This document shows positions 23,230-34,789 of a stretch of 64,000 nucleotides of DNA, in pieces. The translations under genes were made by a program, and so were the position numbers. Position 1 is the first letter of the stretch; each line of letters starts with the position of its first letter. The notes below the pieces were generated by a model. It searched no databases and was not told where the DNA came from. It worked only from the letters and a program-made list of their open reading frames with translations. Source of the DNA: Tipula vernalis (Eukaryota; Arthropoda; Insecta; Diptera; Tipulidae); assembly GCA_958295665.1 (NCBI GenBank), contig OY282558.1, forward strand, positions 112,520,838-112,584,837, read 5' to 3'.

Positions 23230-24238
23230 ATTTTTTGTTAAATGTCTTTTTGTATTTTTATTTTTTTGTGAAATGGCATTAGGATAAATAACTATTTGCG
23301 AAATGACTTTCGGCTAACTGTGCCATACCCTATCCAAATAGCATATTATGGAATAAAAATGTGTCATTAAAATTTTTATCACAAATGCCACTTTATACTC
23401 TAAATATACTGTTCTTATACCATTGAACAATATTTGATTTTCGCTTGTTGAGAGCGATTTATATGTGTTTTCCATGAGAACTGCACTAGAACTAGATAAA
23501 TTTTAAATTCCCTTTATTCTATGTAAACAGACTAAAATATAAATTCATAATGTGCTAATGTGTAGTTTATCTATCTATATATATAATACGCCAGTGAAGC
23601 CGCTTCTCCTCCTAAACTAAAAGTCGTACAATCAAGTATGATACACCGTTGGAAAGGTATTTGTCTGAAGTGGTGCACTAAGGTTTCAAATTTAACAAAA
23701 AAATAAATCCAGTATGATTAAAACCGGATTTAAGGTTAGGCGCGTGATTTATTAAATTATACACAAAAATTGAAATTGCACGTGCCATATTTCCTCATAT
23801 ATCAATTTTAAACAAAAAATGTTGTTTCTCTTCCTTTATTAGTAGCATACGATTTAAAAAGTTGTTGTAAAAAGAGAGCAGACAATAAATTAATCAAAAA
23901 GTTGATTGAAAAGCTTATTCGTTCAAATTAAAACTGTAATATGAATATGATTCATCAGCACTGAAATTAAAGCGGAGTGGAATATTCGCACGCGCAATTT
24001 TTGTGCTCTTTGAACATTTTACAACAAACATTCTTTTTTATATTTTCGCTTCAAAATAAATCGTTTTTTTTAATTGCAATTCTTTTCTAAGCATCAACGA
24101 TTTTTTACTTATAAAGACATAAACATTTGGTCAACAAAAACTCAAGACATATAATAACTGTAGTCATACTAAGGTGAGTTGTGAACTTCAACGAAATTCA
24201 CTCATTTCATTCCTTTAAATCCCTACAGCTAAACATAA

Positions 24239-27200
24239 ATGCCAAGACGAGTGCGTTCACGTCCAACAGGTAGATCCTTAAGATCCACCCGTACCAGCCA
24301 ACAGCAAAATAGACGCTGCTTGGTAGCATCTCCCAATGCTGCTATATCCTTAACAGATTTTTCTACGGTTCCCCAACATAATTTGGGTCATCTTAACAGG
24401 ATATGTGTGGAATGTCAAGCAGTGCATTTTTCGAATGAAATTGATGGCAATAAAGGTTCATCGTGTTGTCACAAAGGCAAAGTAAAAACTGCCTGCTTTA
24501 AGAACAGACAACTTTATCGAGACACTGCTAACTGGCAATGATTCGAAGTGCAAGAATTATAGAGCCAAGATTAGGTCTTTTAACGCTGCTCTCTCTATGA
24601 TTAGCACAAGTGCTAACGTTGAAACAGCATCAAGTGGACCATTTTTTTATAAAATTCATGGCCAAGTTCTCCATCGCTTAGGTTCATTTGTTCCTGAAAC
24701 AAATCAAACAGCGAGGTATGCACAAACATATTATTACGATGTCGAAGTTGCTGCTGCTCAACGAATGAATTCAGAAGCAAACAATGGTTGTGATCCTGCT
24801 TTGATGAACCAGCTTTCTTCTTATTTGTCACAAACAAATCCTTTCGCTCAAAGTTTCAGAGCAATGGCAACAATGTATGATAGTTTACCAGCTGACAAGA
24901 AGAAGGAGGTTACGATGATCATTCATGTAGACAAAAGACAGGATCAACGCAGATACAATGACGCAACTGTTTCTGACGTAGCGGCAATCTTCAAGAATTC
25001 TCCGGAAGGAATTCCTGAGTCAGAACGTGATATTGTAGTTCACCCAAAAATAGGTCAACCTCAAATAATACCATCACACAGTCCGAACTTAGACCCCATG
25101 GCTTATCCGTTATTATTTCCCGGTGGAGATAGAGGATGGACCAGAAATTTACAGCATTGCCAAGCAAATGCAACGGTATCAAGAAACAAACTCACAATGC
25201 TTCAGTTTGTCAGTAATCGACTTGCAATAAGAGACGGATTCTCTATTATTCATTCTTCAGGCAAACTTTTCCTGCAATGGATTGTTGATTTGTATGTGCG
25301 TATTGAAGGTGAACGCTTAGCATTTGTAAGATCACAACAAAGTTTGCTTAGGGCAGAATATTACATGAATGTGATGGATTACATTCACCAACGTGAGAAT
25401 AATGGAGCCCAAAGAATCGGTCAAATGGTTATTCTGCCATCTTCATTCATTGGAAGCCCAAGAAACATGCAAGAAAAATACCAGGATGCAATGGCAATTG
25501 TTCGTGAATTTGGCAAGCCAGATCTCTTCATAACTTTTACATGCAATCCTACCTGGCCTGAGATAAAATATAATCTTAAACACAAGCAAGCATCAAACGA
25601 GCGGCCTGATCTCATTGCTCGCGTTTTCAAGTCAAAGTTAGATGCTCTAATCGAGGACATCAGGAAGAAGGAAATCTTTGGAAAAGTTGAAGCATTAATT
25701 TACACAATAGAGTTTCAGAAGAGGGGTTTGCCACATGCGCATATATTGGTGTCTCTTGCACCGGAACACAAAATCCAAGATCTAGAACACATCGATTCTA
25801 CAGTGTATGCAACAATCCCAGATCTCACGTTACCTAATAATGAAGCTCTACATAAAATAGTCAAGAAAAACATGATTCATGGGCCATGTGGAATTTTTAA
25901 TCCTAATTCTCCATGCATGGTTGATGGTAAATGCTGCAAATCTTTTCCTCGAGAGTTTTCAGACCAGTCAAGGAACAATCCTTCTGGGTTCCCAATATAT
26001 CGGCGACCTAACGATGGAATCACGGTTTCGATTGATGGAAATGACATCGATAACAGGTTCGTTGTCCCCTACAACCCCTTTTTACTTCTCAAGTATGACG
26101 CTCATATCAACGTAGAGGCATGCAGTACAGTCAAGAGTGTGAAATACGTCTATAAGTACATATATAAAGGACATGATGCTTGCACTGTTGCATTTGGTGA
26201 TGGAGACTCCAATTCTCTCCGTTATGATGAAGTGCTGAGCTACTTGAACGCAAGATATGTTGGTTCAGCTGAAGCTGTTTGGAGGATTTTCGAATATCCA
26301 ATGCATTATCAATCGCACACAGTTATTAAACTGGAGTGTCATTTACCTAATCAACAAAGGATTTATTTCCAGGATCAAGAAATCGATGTTGAGACTCTCA
26401 ACCGAGACACAAAATTGTTGGCATGGTTTAAATTGAATATCAATTCTCTTGAAGCCCGAGACTTTCTTTACACAGAAGTTCCTCAAAACTATACATGGCA
26501 TTCACCAACAAGAAGTTGGCGTCCACGACAACGAGGTGGTGGTAGAGTCATTACAAGGTTATACATGGTGAGCCCAAAGAACATTGAATTGTTTCATTTG
26601 CGCATACTTTTGTTGAATATTAAAGGAGCAACGAGCTATGAGTTTTTGAAAACAGTGAACGGTGTTGTGCATCAAACATTTTTAGAAGCGGCACTTGCAC
26701 ATGGATTCGTGAGATGTGAAGAAGAATATAGAAACGCCATCTCTGAAGCATGCGGTGTTCAGAGGCCTGCTCAAGTTAGAAATCTTTTTGGAGTGATCTT
26801 AGCTCTCAATAATCCTTCGAATGCTTTAGATCTCTGGACAGAATTCAAAGCTCAGATGATTGAAGACCATTTACATAACGGAATAGAAATTACAGTAGCT
26901 GAAAACATGGCATTGTTAGAAATCAATGAAATTCTTATCACGCATAACACATCTTGCGCTGCACTTAGCCTACCCACGCCAACTGCTGCGGAACAACAAG
27001 CTGTGTCTACAGACCAAGATTTCCACCTTAATGTATTCAACACATTATATGCAACATGCAATTCAGAACAGAAAGAAGTGATTGATACTATTATTTCTGC
27101 ATTAGAAAATCATGCAACAGAAGCAAAAATATTCTACCTAGACGCGCCTGCAGGCTGTGGAAAAACCTACATCCAACGTGTCTTGATGTCATATGTCAAG

Positions 27201-28469
27201 TCTAAAAATCAAGTAGTTTTACCTGTCGCGTTCACTGGCATCGCTGCAAGTTTAATTGAAGGAGGTAGGACGTTGCACAATCAGTTTAAACTTCCTATTC
27301 CTATTTTTGACACTTCTGTGTCATCAGTAACACCAAACTCACCACATGGACAGAAACTGTTGTCAGCGAAAATGATTATAATCGACGAAGCAAGTATGAT
27401 GCCATCTGCTGCATTTACAGTCATCAACCGTCTGTTTCAAGATTTGGCAAATAGTGGAACGAACACGTCTTCACTACCATTTGGAGGAAAATTGGTGTTG
27501 CTTTGTGGAGACTTCCGTCAAACACTTCCTGTGGTGCCACATGGAAGCCGATCTACAACGGTTGAGAACTGTTTAAAATTGAATCCTCTGTGGCGTTTTG
27601 TTCGTAAGTTACACTTAACTCAAAATATGCGTGTAAATAAGGGGCAAGATGAGTTTGCAAGATACTTACTTACAGTTGGAAATGGTACGCTGCCGAAACA
27701 TCAGTCGATAGAAGGAAACTATATTTTTCCAAAAAAATTGCTTGATATAGGGTCAGCGGTTGATTTTGTTTACGGGGACTTAGAATCAATTTTAACATCA
27801 AGTGACATAGCTGACTATGCAGTTCTTGCTCCTCGGAACGAAGACTGTAACATAATCAATAACATCGTGTTATCCCGAATGAATAGTGATTTTTTTCAAG
27901 AGAAAAGCTATATCAGCATGGATGAAATAATATCTGATAATGAACATGATGCTCTGCAATTTCCAACAGAATATTTAAACAGTATAGAATTGAGTGGACT
28001 TCCACGACACAATCTGAAATTAAAGGTTGGTGCTGTAGTACTATTAATGAGGAATTTAAATACTTCAAAAGGTTTGATCAATGGAACAAGATTAAGAGTG
28101 ATAGCTATGCACAACAACTCTATAGACTGCGAAGTTTTAACAGGTTCAAGCCGTGGAAATCGAGTACTGGTTCCACGAATCAAGCTAACTTCCTCAGACA
28201 GCGTGTTGCCATTCAAAATTCAGCGTTTCCAGTTCCCATTATGCTTGGCGTTTGCAATGACCATTAACAAGAGCCAAGGACAGTCTCTGAAGAAAGTAGC
28301 TCTACATTTACCGAAGCCAGTTTTCACCCATGGTCAACTATATATAGCACTAAGCCGTTGTACGTCTGAGACTGGTGTCAAAATATTCATCGATAGCTCC
28401 AACGATCAATTTGTTCTAGATGATGGAGACTTCACAACAAAAAATCCAGTTTTTTACGAAATACTTTGA
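24239..28469 (+). CDS. Helitron Rep-helicase (RepHel), one 1-nt frameshift
   Basis: The first part (24239-24541) has a cysteine-rich N-terminus: CVECQAVHFSNE and CCHKGKV. It is out of frame with the main 1,290-codon frame (24597-28469). One extra A in the A-run near 24483-24487 explains the shift, because downstream bases then read on into NDSKCKNYRAKIRSFNAALS. Numbered in the main frame: FITFTCNPTWPEI, the HUH metal-binding motif H380-A-H382, and the catalytic tyrosines in YVYKYIYKG (Y517-G525). The helicase has Walker A APAGCGKT (850-857), Walker B IIDEAS (D930-E931), GDFRQTLPV, LTQNMRV and MTINKSQGQ (from 1221). No extra nuclease or RPA domain is fused. The ends of the element bracket it. 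Confidence 0.93.
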
Positions 28470-28589
28470 ATTGAATATTTTTCAGTTTATATTTGTACAT
28501 TTTAAATAAAATCTATCATATTTATATCGTTCAAACGCCTTTGTTTTATAATTTAGACATAAAGAAATGATACCCACCCGATTCGTCAG

Positions 28590-28850
28590 TATATTCACTA
28601 GAAAACTGGAAACAATTCCACTGCAATTTTTCAAGTTGTTGGATTTGCAAAAAACCGGATTTTTCTCATATTTATTCTCGATATTCCATGCAGTGTAACT
28701 TTTTTCCGCCTGAACCGATTATTATGATTTATGAGTCAGAAAGTACCTTATATTCAGATGTATATCCATGAGAAAACTAGAAACCATTCGACTGTCAGTT
28801 TTCAAGTTGTTAGATTTGCAAAAAACAGGATTTTTCTCATAGAGATTCGA
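28590..28850. repeat. Two direct ~85-bp repeats in Helitron 3' region
   Basis: The segment AGAAAACTGGAAACAATTCC...TTTTTCTCATA (about 28600-28675) recurs at about 28770-28842 with small changes; both contain TTGCAAAAAAC and GGATTTTTCTCATA. They lie between the stop codon and the 3' hairpin. Function unknown. Confidence 0.7.
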
Positions 28851-29026
28851 AAATACCGCCAATCGTGTTAATTTAAAAATGCCGCCAATTAGCAGAAGAC
28901 AATTGTCATTGTTATTGTTTCAAAAAATTCTGTTTTTTTATTGTTCAATTCATAATGGATCGAAAAGATTTCAATTTTGCCAAATTGTAAATTTATTCTG
29001 CGCATTTTGCGCTGACAGGTTGCTAG

Positions 29027-32000
29027 TTTACTATAAATACACATTTTAAGCTATTACAGCAGTAAATAATTACAATTATAGCTTATTTTATAGTTACACT
29101 TGATAAACCCATGAATTTATTGAGTGTAATTGCGGGTAATGACGTCAGCAAGAAATAAGAAAATATTGATGAAATAACTGAAGGAGGGAATTTTTAAACT
29201 TCAAATGTGTATTTATGTCAAATACACTACATATTCACGCTTTATGAATTTGAATTTTTTCGATATACATAAAATAAAAGTAGTTTAAAGTTTATCGAGT
29301 TCAAGTGCAGTACTCATGGAAAACACGGCTAGTGTGAAATAAAGCTAAGAATGACATTTAAAACGATACAGAAAAAAGATTATGAACGATAAAAAGCACA
29401 TGGCTATCGTTACAATGTAAAGTCCATGAATGCACTCCTTCTGATTTTGATCCGGCTTTGCTTTGGTTTTTGCACTTCTTTATTTTGATTTGGAACTTTT
29501 TATTAAAATACTTTGAATTATTGGGTTTGGTTTGATAATTCACACGGTCCGGTGCAGTGTACAGTTTTTTTTTTCTTTATTTCACCAAAAGAAAATAAAT
29601 CAAAGCAGACAAGGAAAACAGTATACACTGTGCCGCACGATGCAAATTATCAAACAGGCCCATTAAAAACTTTCTCCTTGACAAACTTGAGTTAGAGAAC
29701 TGCCCGATTTTAAAAATTTCTCTGGCAGATAAGAACATATCACATCTAAAATTTTAATTTAAGTGGGATTTTGACGAGAATAGTTGAATAGTTATCGCCA
29801 TTTTTTAAATTATTTGAGGGCATAGGGCTTAGGCTATTAAATTTTATTGCTCAACCAGTTGTCGTATGTTAACAATTGCCTGTTATAGGACAATAGCATC
29901 TTATCGAAAATTCGGATTTTACCTGCATGTAAAATTGTTGAGTTGAAAATTTCGGTTCAATGTCATTTATTCGTGATTAATGTTCAGTTGCTTGTAGCAG
30001 TACAACATTGGTTCATTTCAATTGAACGTTGATACGTATTATTCATGATTTTCGAAAACTTTCATTTGTGCAGTTCATTTGTGTCAAGCAGGTTCCCATG
30101 ACCTTCGGAGAATGTGTCTTCAACTTTATGAAATACCTTAATTCAAGAAAGATAGGAGAAGAAAATGTTTTAGTTCTACAACACCGCTACTCGCCGAAAG
30201 CAATGTTTTAGGTGGGAATTTTTGGCGAGCACTAATCGAATGTTTAGACAAATCAGAATTTGGAGCTGTTTTGGCACATCTGAATTCGTGTTGGACTTCA
30301 ATAATCAGATATGAAATGAAGTTATGATCGCAACGAAAAATTCTTCACTTTACAAAACTGTCCTAAATCATCATCCAAAAAAATTCCTTTATTGGCTTTT
30401 AACAAGAAATCATAACAAACTCGACGCAAATCTAAGTACTTATTGGGTTGGATATGATTTTTTCTGGTTTCAAAATTTAAAAAATTGTATTTGCCGCTCT
30501 TCGATGAATTGTTTTTTAATTCGTTTCAAAAATAAATCGAACATTTTTTAACTGAGCTTTTGGATTCAATTAAATAGTGCTGCTTCCTTGGTTTCACTAA
30601 TTGCATTACTAGTTGCTCTTGGTTCAAATTCGTGGGATGCCGCCCCATTTTCCATTTTATTTTGACATTTACCTTCTGAGAAAAAGCAATACGTTTACCA
30701 AGCGATGAGGTTAATGTGTGTCGTAGTAGAGATTTTTTTTTTTTTTTTATAAACTAAATTATGTATTTCCCAAATAAACATTCCAGGTTGAATGCGCCCG
30801 CTGTTGATTCGATTTTCTTGTTTTAGACTGAATATTAATGTAAAAATTTGGCTTTATGCAAAAAATCCGAAGCTTAAATTCAAAGTCACCATAACTCAAA
30901 CTTAAATCACAAAAAAAATGTACCGCAAAAGTATTCGTAAAATACCCACCCTGAGCAATTTGCCAAGTTACCATATATGCTATTTCATTTTTGCCATATG
31001 CCAAAGCCGTTAATAATTCTTGAAAATAGTGCTGGTTTCTGTTTATTGTTACGTGGCACGTGGGAAATAAAATATGAATATATGATGATAAAAGCTCTAA
31101 ACAAAAATCAAAGTTTCACTTAAGATTCGTCTGCAGGAATCTTTAATCAAAATTTCTCTTTAAAAGTAAAAATGTATTTTGAATGTGAGTATGGATTTCG
31201 GAAATCGTAGGTTGGCATATTACGTCCTTTTATTTTCATATATGTATGTGAATGATTAATGTAGCTTTTCTTGCACGTTAACATGTTTTACTTATTATAT
31301 GATCTCATACTAGTGTTTAAGCCAAAGCTGTTAAGCCCAATTTCATACTAAATCTACTGAAAATCGATAAAGATAAACTTGCAATGTACTAGCAGCTAAA
31401 AAAACCTTCGTAAACCAAGAAACCAACTATTGGAAAAAACAAATTTTGTCACTTCCATTTTGCCTCCCCGAAATATAGTTTCCTAAACAAATATAGGTTC
31501 ATTCTTTAACTAATCTGACCATCATAAAGATTGCGCTGAACATACATACATACATACCGAATAATAAAATCCATCGACGCATGAATACCAATTAGTTGTA
31601 TTGAAAACTTCCATACGTATTTTGTAGCCTGTGGCATTTCCAATACCGTAAATAACCCTAAAAATCCTAACAATTTTTTAATGAATATTGAATACAATTG
31701 AATTTTGTCTTATCTACATTGGTTCAGGCTATATTTTCATTGTATTCGCCTTATCAATCCACCAACGTACTATACAACCAATCTACAAGCGTACTTTTGT
31801 GTATTTGTTTAGCAAATTCTGAGTCTCTAAACCATTATATATTGTACGTATTTGTGTTTACATATGTACATACTCACATACAACCGTAAGATTATATCTT
31901 TTATAATAATATAGAAAAATGGTCATCCTTAAGAATAACATTCTCGTGTATATACACAAAACATTTTCCATGCTCAAAGGAAATTTTAAATTTTTACCAA

Positions 32001-33242
32001 CCACAAATGTATACACACTGACACAATAAAACCCTTAAAGCGCACAAGAAAAAGATTTTTCATTTTGATATATTTTGAAAAATGAAATAAATATTAAATA
32101 AATAAAGGGAATTATTTTTCCATTTCACGCAATTCAATATACATACAGAAGAGGCAGGCTGGTTTACAGAATAAAACTTGGGGGAAAAAAATAGAAAAAT
32201 GTCGACCGCAATATAAATCACTTTTTTGTGGATGGTTTTATACTTCGTTTTTGGCAGTTATGTGTGCGTGTGTCTGCTTTGATGTTATAGGTATATTTGC
32301 ACTGTTCTTTAGTCCCGCAATCGGTTTGAATCTCCCAAAGCGATCTACTTTTTTTTTTTTTTTTGCTATTTTCGCAAATTGCTTTTCGCCGAAAACTTGA
32401 ACTGAAACATTTTTGTTTAAATTTAGGCAAAAAATTAATATTTCTATGAATAAAATTAAAATAGGTTGAACACGAACACGATTCGTATACAGCTATTCGA
32501 ATACCAATATACTAAAACAGAGCGAGAATGCAAATGGTATTTTTCATTCCTGCGTTATAAGCTATGCCCTTCATTTGCAGGTTTTCATTAAATCCTAAAT
32601 TTTCAAGAATATAGAATTGAAACAATTAAAATCAAGTTTTTAAATAAAACACTTCTTCTGTTATTTTTGAAATTATTCAACACTGCTAACGAGATATATT
32701 TTCAAGAAAAGAACGCTTACACTTGTCGAGGACTTTGATGATTAAGAAATACGGTCGTAATGTTCGAGGAGGTGGAATCGATTTACCTTTACCTATATTG
32801 TACTTGTAGATTTTGCCTTCAGGAATTGATTTTGCCGAAACTGATCATAACTCGGGTGATAAAGAGATTGCAAACAGTCTAATATGAGCAAGATACTACG
32901 AAACGAAGTTGAGATTGCGTGTGCTTTTAAAAATTGTACCATACAGCCATAAAGCAAATTTCGCAGCTTTTATAGCACCTACAGTGATATTTATCGTTTG
33001 ATAAATCTGCACTGGCTGCAAAAATGATTGCAATATCTGCACTTAAATGAAACAACTATCGACGACAATTTCATCATACAAACAATCATGTCATAACAAA
33101 CCGAGAGTAATCAGGAGCCAGAAAAGAACCGGCTGCGGTTAGGAAGCAAAACTTTTAAGCTAAATCAATTGACTGATGGTGGTAGTAATGGAATTAATGA
33201 AACAAAGCTGAACAATTTTATCAAATTTCTTTCAATGAATAA
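29027..33242. other. 4.2-kb stretch without recognisable genes
   Basis: AT-rich, with short open frames only, none with family features. It holds one hairpin element (listed separately), a T-run near 30731-30750, CATA-type short repeats near 31540 and another T-run near 32349-32364. It could be intergenic or intronic host sequence. Confidence 0.6.
29519..29669. mobile_element. Hairpin element (MITE-like), ~150 bp
   Basis: The arms are about 42 bases each. The left reads TTTGATAATTCACACGG and GTGCAGTGTACAG; the right is the reverse complement of TTTGATAATTTGCATCG and GGCACAGTGTATAC. The loop holds a T-run and AATAAATC. No coding capacity. Confidence 0.55.
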
Positions 33243-34557
33243 TCAATATAACTCCAATCGCATTGACTGGCAGTAACATCCATGAGTAAACACAGGTTGT
33301 CGTACTAAAATCATTACTTTTATGTAATATGTTTGTCCTTGCGATGTATTTATAGTCATTGCAAAAGCTGGAATGACTGCAGGTAACTGAATACGTTTAA
33401 AAGAGGAAGGTAAAAGTGTACCTGAATATGTTAAATGAATCCGAGGAATTAAAATTCGTGTCTTACGTGCAACACCTGTCAGATTTCCAGTATCAAAACT
33501 GTAGTATGCTTTCTTATCTCTTGGCATAATTCATAATTTCAGAATTGATAAAATTTCAGTCATCATTTTTTGGGGCTAGAGTAACGGAATTCAAAATCTC
33601 AGAAGATAGAATATTTTCTGAAATATTGCCAAACATTTAGTATCTTCTATGATATTTGAAGGATCAGACAATATGTGCGTTGGAATTTCAATGACGCATC
33701 TTGACCATACTGAGAGAAAGTTTGCATATCACCTTTACTATTAGATTTAAGGGATTAAACAAACCCAATTTCACGAAAGAGATCTATCATGTTTTGTGTT
33801 AAAGTATCACGGTCAAAAGTAGAAAACTCAGACCAAGATGTAATACAACTCTCAATTAGGATGACACTGGCAAAATTGGCCGAAAGTCACCACACAAAAG
33901 AATTGTCTTACTTTCATTTACACTCAAATCTCTCAATCATTCATATCAATCATTTTCAAGGCATGTATTGTGGGCACATTGAAACTTCGTCAATAATTAT
34001 CAGAGAAGCTGATTTAATGTATCGACCTTGAACAATGTTAGCAGTAAAGCATGACACTGAATTTTCTAAAATTGAAAACATTATGCAAAGTTCGGCCACC
34101 AATCAAAAGAGTAGAAGCAATATCACTGAAAGCAGTTGGTATGCATGGAATTTGAAATGAATTTAATTTATGAATGGATATATGTTTTTTCACAACCTTC
34201 TTCAACAGGATCAATATTTTCACCTATACATACACTGGATTCGGAAGGCCAAGTTGTTGACAGGAAAGATTGCGTGTTTCATTTGGTATTTCACTATACA
34301 AAAATCCATTAGCTGTCAATAATTTTGTCCTTGAAGATATTGCTAAAGCCTCATTCTCAGTACCTTTCCGAAAAACAACATTTTGGCGATTTGGCAACAT
34401 AACGCCCATTTAAGAAATTTTGTATCTCACCTACCTTAATTTCGTCATTCATATCACCATTTACTACTCCAAATTCCAATGAAGCATACGCCTTTATAAA
34501 TATATATTTAACACTTTCAACGGTCGTACACACTACATTTAAATGATAATTAAATTT
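33243..34557 (-). pseudogene. Old Helitron remnant, Rep end and helicase part
   Basis: Reading leftward from the Jockey LINE: KFNYHLNVVCTTVESVKYI is the region around the Rep tyrosines, but the YKYIYKG box is damaged. Next come FLNGRYV, HLPNQ-type sequence, TAFSDIASTLLIGGRTLHNVF (helicase), IIIDEVSM with Walker B, CGDFRP, LTQNM and finally AFAMTINTSQGQ with QPVFTHG. These fragments lie in several frames with stops. The N-terminal half of the same gene continues at 44053-45450. It is more decayed than, and distinct from, the 23.6-29.0-kb Helitron. Confidence 0.85.
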
Positions 34558-34566
34558 GGCCAAAGA
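34558..34566. repeat. LINE target-site duplication, 3' copy
   Basis: GGCCAAAGA directly abuts the LINE poly-A tail (T-run on the plus strand). It is repeated at 38060-38068 at the other end of the LINE. Confidence 0.8.
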
Positions 34567-34789
34567 TTTTTTTTTTTTTTTTTTAATTTAAAATAAATTT
34601 TATTTATTTATTTTATGTAATTACAATCTAGTCTCCTGGACTAATTAGCAATTTGTTTCTGACTTAATTTACTAACTTAAATTAATCTATGGCTTCTTCC
34701 CATTGGCATTCCATAGTGTTTGGTAAATTGATGTAAACCACATCTTTGTTGTGGATTTTAGATCAGCATAATGCTGCTTAAGCTGACAA

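Larger units (their letters stand above)
21297..23331 (+). mobile_element. Mutator-like (MULE) DNA transposon with FLYWCH finger
   Basis: The left end GTATGGCACAGTCAGC (21298-21313) and the right end (reverse complement GTATGGCACAGTTAGC, around 23313-23328) form short inverted termini about 2.03 kb apart. They enclose one decayed plus-strand transposase gene. I see no convincing 9-bp target duplication, so the exact ends are uncertain by a few bases. The right part contains a near-perfect palindrome. Confidence 0.65.
23574..29026 (+). mobile_element. Nearly intact autonomous Helitron, 5.45 kb
   Basis: The 5' end TCTATATATATAATACG follows an A (23573). The 3' end is CTAG (29023-29026) followed by T. 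Ten bases upstream of CTAG is a hairpin, GCGCA-TTT-TGCGC (29000-29012). These are the three diagnostic Helitron termini, inserted between A and T with no duplication. Inside are one Rep-helicase gene, a 5' leader of about 665 bp (23574-24238) and a 3' untranslated part (28470-29026) with two direct ~85-bp repeats. Helitrons move by rolling-circle replication of the nicked strand. Confidence 0.9.

Noticed and set aside
24613..28216. Several 60-102-codon minus-strand frames across 24.6-28.2 kb
   Set aside because: They are antisense to the Helitron Rep-helicase and have no supporting motifs.
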